64,000 nt of DNA from Antedon mediterranea. Lineage: Eukaryota > Echinodermata > Crinoidea > Comatulida > Antedonidae. A program made the translations under genes and the position numbers. The stretch covers positions 3,883,001 through 3,947,000 of the forward strand of contig NC_092680.1 of assembly GCF_964355755.1 (NCBI RefSeq), given 5' to 3'. The notes below the pieces were generated by a model that searched no databases, was not told where the DNA came from, and worked only from the letters and a program-made list of their open reading frames with translations. Numbering within the stretch: position 1 is the stretch's first letter; the number at the start of each line of letters is the position of its first letter. Positions 60,818 to 64,000 of this stretch are shown here, piece by piece.

Positions 60818-60960
60818 GGCCCTCATTAAAGAAATACGATGAACTGGAGGACAGAAATCAAAGAGCGTGTAAAAACTAGACACTTTTAGCGGTCTTATTG
60901 AAGAAATACTTTAACTGGCGGACAGAAATCAGAGAGTGTATGGCCACAAGACACCGTAAT
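60777..60960 (+). repeat. 71-72 bp tandem repeat overlapping the receptor 2 stop codon
   Basis: Units start with GGACAGAAA at 60777, 60849 and 60920 (the last is partial) and contain CAAAGAGCGTG and AAGAAATAC. The last 14 codons of receptor 2 are encoded by the first unit, and the remaining units form the 3' UTR. Confidence 0.75.
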
Positions 60961-61050
60961 AGAATAATTTACATTCTTGCAAATAGAAATAATCTATATA
61001 TAAATAAGCAAGTAAAAAATTTACCGAATATCGTATTCGTAGATGGTTAC

Positions 61051-61114
61051 AGCAGGGAAGAGTTAATTTTAACTCTTCCCTGGTTACAGTTACAGTTACA
61101 GTTACAGTTAAAAA
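61051..61114. repeat. perfect hairpin plus (GTTACA)n hexamer tract
   Basis: AGGGAAGAGTTAA pairs perfectly with TTAACTCTTCCCT across a two-base loop (61054-61081), and the copy of GGTTACAG on each side extends the pattern. It is followed by five GTTACA units. It lies 240 bases after the receptor 2 stop. Confidence 0.7.
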
Positions 61115-61309
61115 ACAAACCATCGTTCATTTGAATTAGTAGCTCTCCGACATAAATCAGAATCTATTAGGAGTAGGCGGAATTAGAGAACATACTTTTT
61201 AAAATAAATGGAGAAGTTGTAAGATAAGATTTAAACGATTTAGTGTCTCTGTGACGCATGTGGCGTATCAGTATGGAAAGGGTAAACAAAATGAAACAAA
61301 TATAAAAAT

Positions 61310-61520
61310 GTATAATTTAAAAATGAAGATTAATTAAATCCGACTTTAAATAGGTTATTTTGTAGTTTTAATACAGTTAATCACTCTTGTAGAAAAAAAA
61401 AAGAACAATGTTTTTACTAATAAAATGACAAAGTAAATAACTATTAGTGACATTAAAATAGCATGTTGAACAAAAGAATGTGTTAAGAAGTCTTCTTTCA
61501 GGGGGATAATATATCTTTAA
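61310..61520. mobile_element. palindromic AT-rich MITE, third copy
   Basis: GTTATTTTGTAGTTTTAATACAGTTAATCAC and a right end of AGGGGGATAATATATCTTTAAG match the 59628-59960 copy; the left end is truncated. Confidence 0.45.
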
Positions 61521-62381
61521 GCTACTTTTATTTCTTAGATTCGTATTACTGTAACGTACCTATATTTTCTATTTAATAATTTAGTAAATTGTATTGTAAA
61601 CTTTAGAAAAATACTTTATTTTAGTAATTTACATTTATTCTTAATGAGTAAAACTAAGAATAAAAACATGGACATTATTAAGCTCAACTAACTAGGAGAA
61701 TTGAAAACCTTGCTATAATATGCGCATCCGTATTCATATTTCCATCTATTTTTTGGCAATTTGAAAAATGGACATCAAATTAGGAATGTTGCATTCGTGC
61801 AGATAAGTTAGCCTAGTCGAAAACAAGGTTTAGATTAATGTACTACTATTAATTGTTGACTCAGATCAAGAATTGAAAACAACATCGACAACAAGTCGTC
61901 GTCAGGCTTTTCAATTCAACATAAATTGTATCTTAGACGACAACCACAACGTATTGTACACGTAGCAACGTAAACATTGCAGGTCAACAATTTAAATTTA
62001 TTAATAGTAATTAATTATTAATTATAGTCTATAGCCTAATGATCAGTATCGTATCATATTTCATTTCGTAACGATTGAAGAATCGTACTAAAGACTAATT
62101 GTCTACTATTGTTGATTTGATTTCATTGTCATTAATAAAAACTAAACGATAGCTATTGTTATACTGTAGGCCTATATTAAATTTATAAGCAAGAATTGTA
62201 ATTATCTTATCCAAGATGTAATTTCATCAAAGAATGATAGAGTGCCGACGTGCCCTTTGTCAATTGCAGTATTACTATTTAATACAATAGTTTAGGGTCG
62301 TATATTTTATTTCGCTAGTGACCATTGCCGAAACAGTTGTGGAAAGGTTAGACCTAAGTGGATACCATACATGAAATAAAC

Positions 62382-63648
62382 ATGTTACATATTATACAAA
62401 TTCATCTCGTCATGTTAATGGCTACTGTGATATTTGGAGATCTGTTATCATCAGACAGTAAGTAGTAATAGTAAGGTCTCCCTTATACTAATTTTGAATA
62501 TCAAGAGACGTTTTAATAAGCTTTTACAAATGTTTTACTTGGTGCAATATTTTTTTGTATTTCGATGTTTTTTAAGGGGCAACTGACTTTTTGAGTTATA
62601 GTAATTGTTTTGCTTTAGTTGCCCCTGACCATTGTGCTTTGTTTCTGTTCTGTATCTGTTTATTGGTCGAATAAATAAATGAAATGAAATGAAATGAAAG
62701 TCCAACTATTTGAAAGGTGCTAGTTTCACGAAAGTTACTATAGATTGTGAACATTTAGTTAAAGTTACTTTAAAGACAGACTTACATTTAAACAACTATG
62801 TGTTCTGAAATATAATATTTATTATTTGAAGTCGTTACCAGTTACATTGAACTACTACTAAGAATAAATAATTGTGGTATAGGCCTATTCATTCATTCAT
62901 TTATTTCATTTCGGATAGTACATCCATATACAAATCATACAAAACAGAGAAAACAAATCACCAGGAAATAACAGTGGCAACTTCCACAAAAACAACCTAC
63001 AGTATCCCAAAAATCAATTTGCACCAACGCTGATTGGATTGTTGATTATTATATTAACAACTATAGGCCTATACTATGAACAACTGCCATGAATTCTGTT
63101 CTTAAAAGGTCCTCCAATATTCATAGAATTCAGTGTGGTTCCCACTAGCGACGCAACGTAACATAACCCTACGACGTATTGCGTAATCACAAGTGTGAAC
63201 CGAGGACGCAACAGTGTTGCAAACATCGCAATTTGATTTCACGCAGGCGGGGGCAAACGCAGTTATTGGAAGGGCATTTTCCTACGTTGCGTATGTTGCG
63301 TCGCAAGTGGGAACCAAGCTTAAACTGTATACATGCTTATAGATGAGACCAGGCTTGTCAACGCAGACGATCACCAGTATAGAGGACGTCTACAAACACT
63401 AGTGGATAGTGACTGGTTACCGGTCTGTTTCACAAGCTTAAACGACAAATCTGCCAAAGTTGCGTGCAAGGGGTTTGGTTTTATTGACTTCGACAGTTTT
63501 ACAAAAGTAGAGGTGGCTCAAATAGCGAGTGAGACAGAAGTGTACGATTGTAATGGGTGGGAACGTATGCTCAGCAGATGCAGCACGAAAACTAAACGAA
63601 ATGTTCAGTGTGACAAAATTGAACTTATTTGTACAGCTATCGAATTGG
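62382..63648 (+). CDS. SRCR-adhesion GPCR 3, 5' part (signal peptide and SRCR1; runs off the window)
   Basis: Exon 1, 62382-62457, encodes MLHIIQIHLVMLMATVIFGD and ends in phase 1 (A|GTAAGT). Exon 2, 63343-63648, is a complete group-A SRCR domain: GRLQTLVDSDWLPVCFTSLN, VACKGFGFIDFD, YDCNG, LSRCS, VQCDK and LICTAIEL. The frame joins correctly (76 + 306 bases, ending phase 1 at G|GTAAAG). Both exons are closest to those of receptor 2, so genes 2 and 3 are likely the younger pair. The expected SRCR2 exon is not within the remaining 352 bases. It is inferred to be another receptor of the same architecture; the 7TM part is outside the window. Confidence 0.75.
62560..62700 (+). mobile_element. non-LTR retroelement 3' tail in receptor 3 intron 1
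   Basis: GGGGCAACTGAC...GTTGCCCCTGACCATTGTGC, then GGTCGAATAAATAAATG and a (AAATG)n tail, the form of a SINE or LINE 3' end in the plus orientation. Confidence 0.4.
63125..63325. mobile_element. MITE, family 1, in receptor 3 intron 1
   Basis: The left end GTGGTTCCCACTAGCGACGC and the right end CGTCGCAAGTGGGAACCAAGCTT are inverted repeats. It ends 17 bases before the acceptor of the SRCR1 exon, so the insertion lies against the splice site. Confidence 0.65.
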
Positions 63649-64000
63649 GTAAAGTTATGCTTATATCTAAAATATATTGAGTTATAACAACAATGACTAG
63701 GGGCTTCACTAGAAGCGACGAAGACATGTTTGTTTTCGTTATTTGAAAAGAAAAACAAACTAATTTGAAATTTATTTCGGTTATTTTTATTATGTTACTT
63801 TCAGCCAGGTATGGCCCAGTGGCTTTATAAGTTCAAACTCCGTTGCAACAGTCTAAAAATTAAATAAATAGAGAAGAAAAGTTTGTAACAATGGTTTAAC
63901 GAATTACACTTATCTTTTTAGATTATTATTATTATATAGATATTTGTAAAATTACTAGGCGATCAAAGGTGGTTCAGTGATGTTGATGAGATGGTTCTAT

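Noticed and set aside
63910-64000. Possible third exon of receptor 3 at the window edge
   Set aside because: After TTTTTAG| at about 63921 the expected frame gives only Tyr repeats and a stop, without SRCR sequence; the real exon is probably outside.

Overview
The window is AT-rich animal nuclear DNA. It has multi-exon genes with GT/AG introns, AATAAA poly(A) signals, LINE remnants and many small palindromic (MITE-like) repeats. A deuterostome invertebrate, most likely an echinoderm, is suggested by an expanded scavenger-receptor cysteine-rich (SRCR) repertoire, a chordate-like non-muscle/smooth myosin regulatory light chain and frequent AGGCCT/CTAGGC and TACTGTA words. The taxon is an inference; no sequence search was possible.

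Layout. (1) 1-11,040: no convincing gene; a LINE relic at the left edge, MITE fragments and simple repeats. (2) 11.06-12.73 kb, plus strand: a small two-exon gene for a secreted protein whose C-terminal third is a His/Tyr-rich array of three 13-residue repeats. (3) 13.24-23.58 kb, plus strand: a ten-exon gene for a 605-residue protein with EF-hand-like loops, a long charged coiled coil, two helical repeats and a C-terminus resembling the dynein heavy chain stalk/microtubule-binding region, but with no motor. (4) 23.6-27.8 kb: a probable 1.2 kb non-autonomous transposon and gene-poor DNA. (5) 27.84-31.45 kb, minus strand: a complete myosin regulatory light chain gene (172 aa). (6) 32.6-64.0 kb, plus strand: a tandem cluster of three paralogous adhesion-type GPCR genes with SRCR ectodomains. 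The first (18 exons, 1,053 aa) has 5 SRCR domains, the second (27 exons, 2,053 aa) has 14, and the third runs off the right edge after its signal peptide and first SRCR exon.

The receptor cluster is the main discovery. Each complete gene encodes a signal peptide, SRCR domains with one exon per domain (all introns phase 1), a GAIN-like region with a GPS proteolysis motif, seven membrane helices and a very short tail. Exon sizes match between the two complete genes. The second gene carries nine near-identical copies of one SRCR exon where the first has a single one, so the ectodomain has grown by tandem exon duplication. The newest duplication, about 483 bp, is still nearly identical including its intron. 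SRCR domains bind microbial and endogenous polyanionic ligands in other proteins, so a rapidly evolving recognition receptor that signals through a GPCR core is a reasonable hypothesis.

Exon borders were assigned by hand from splice consensus, reading frame and paralogue comparison. For the five main genes every junction keeps frame through to a stop codon (or the window edge).
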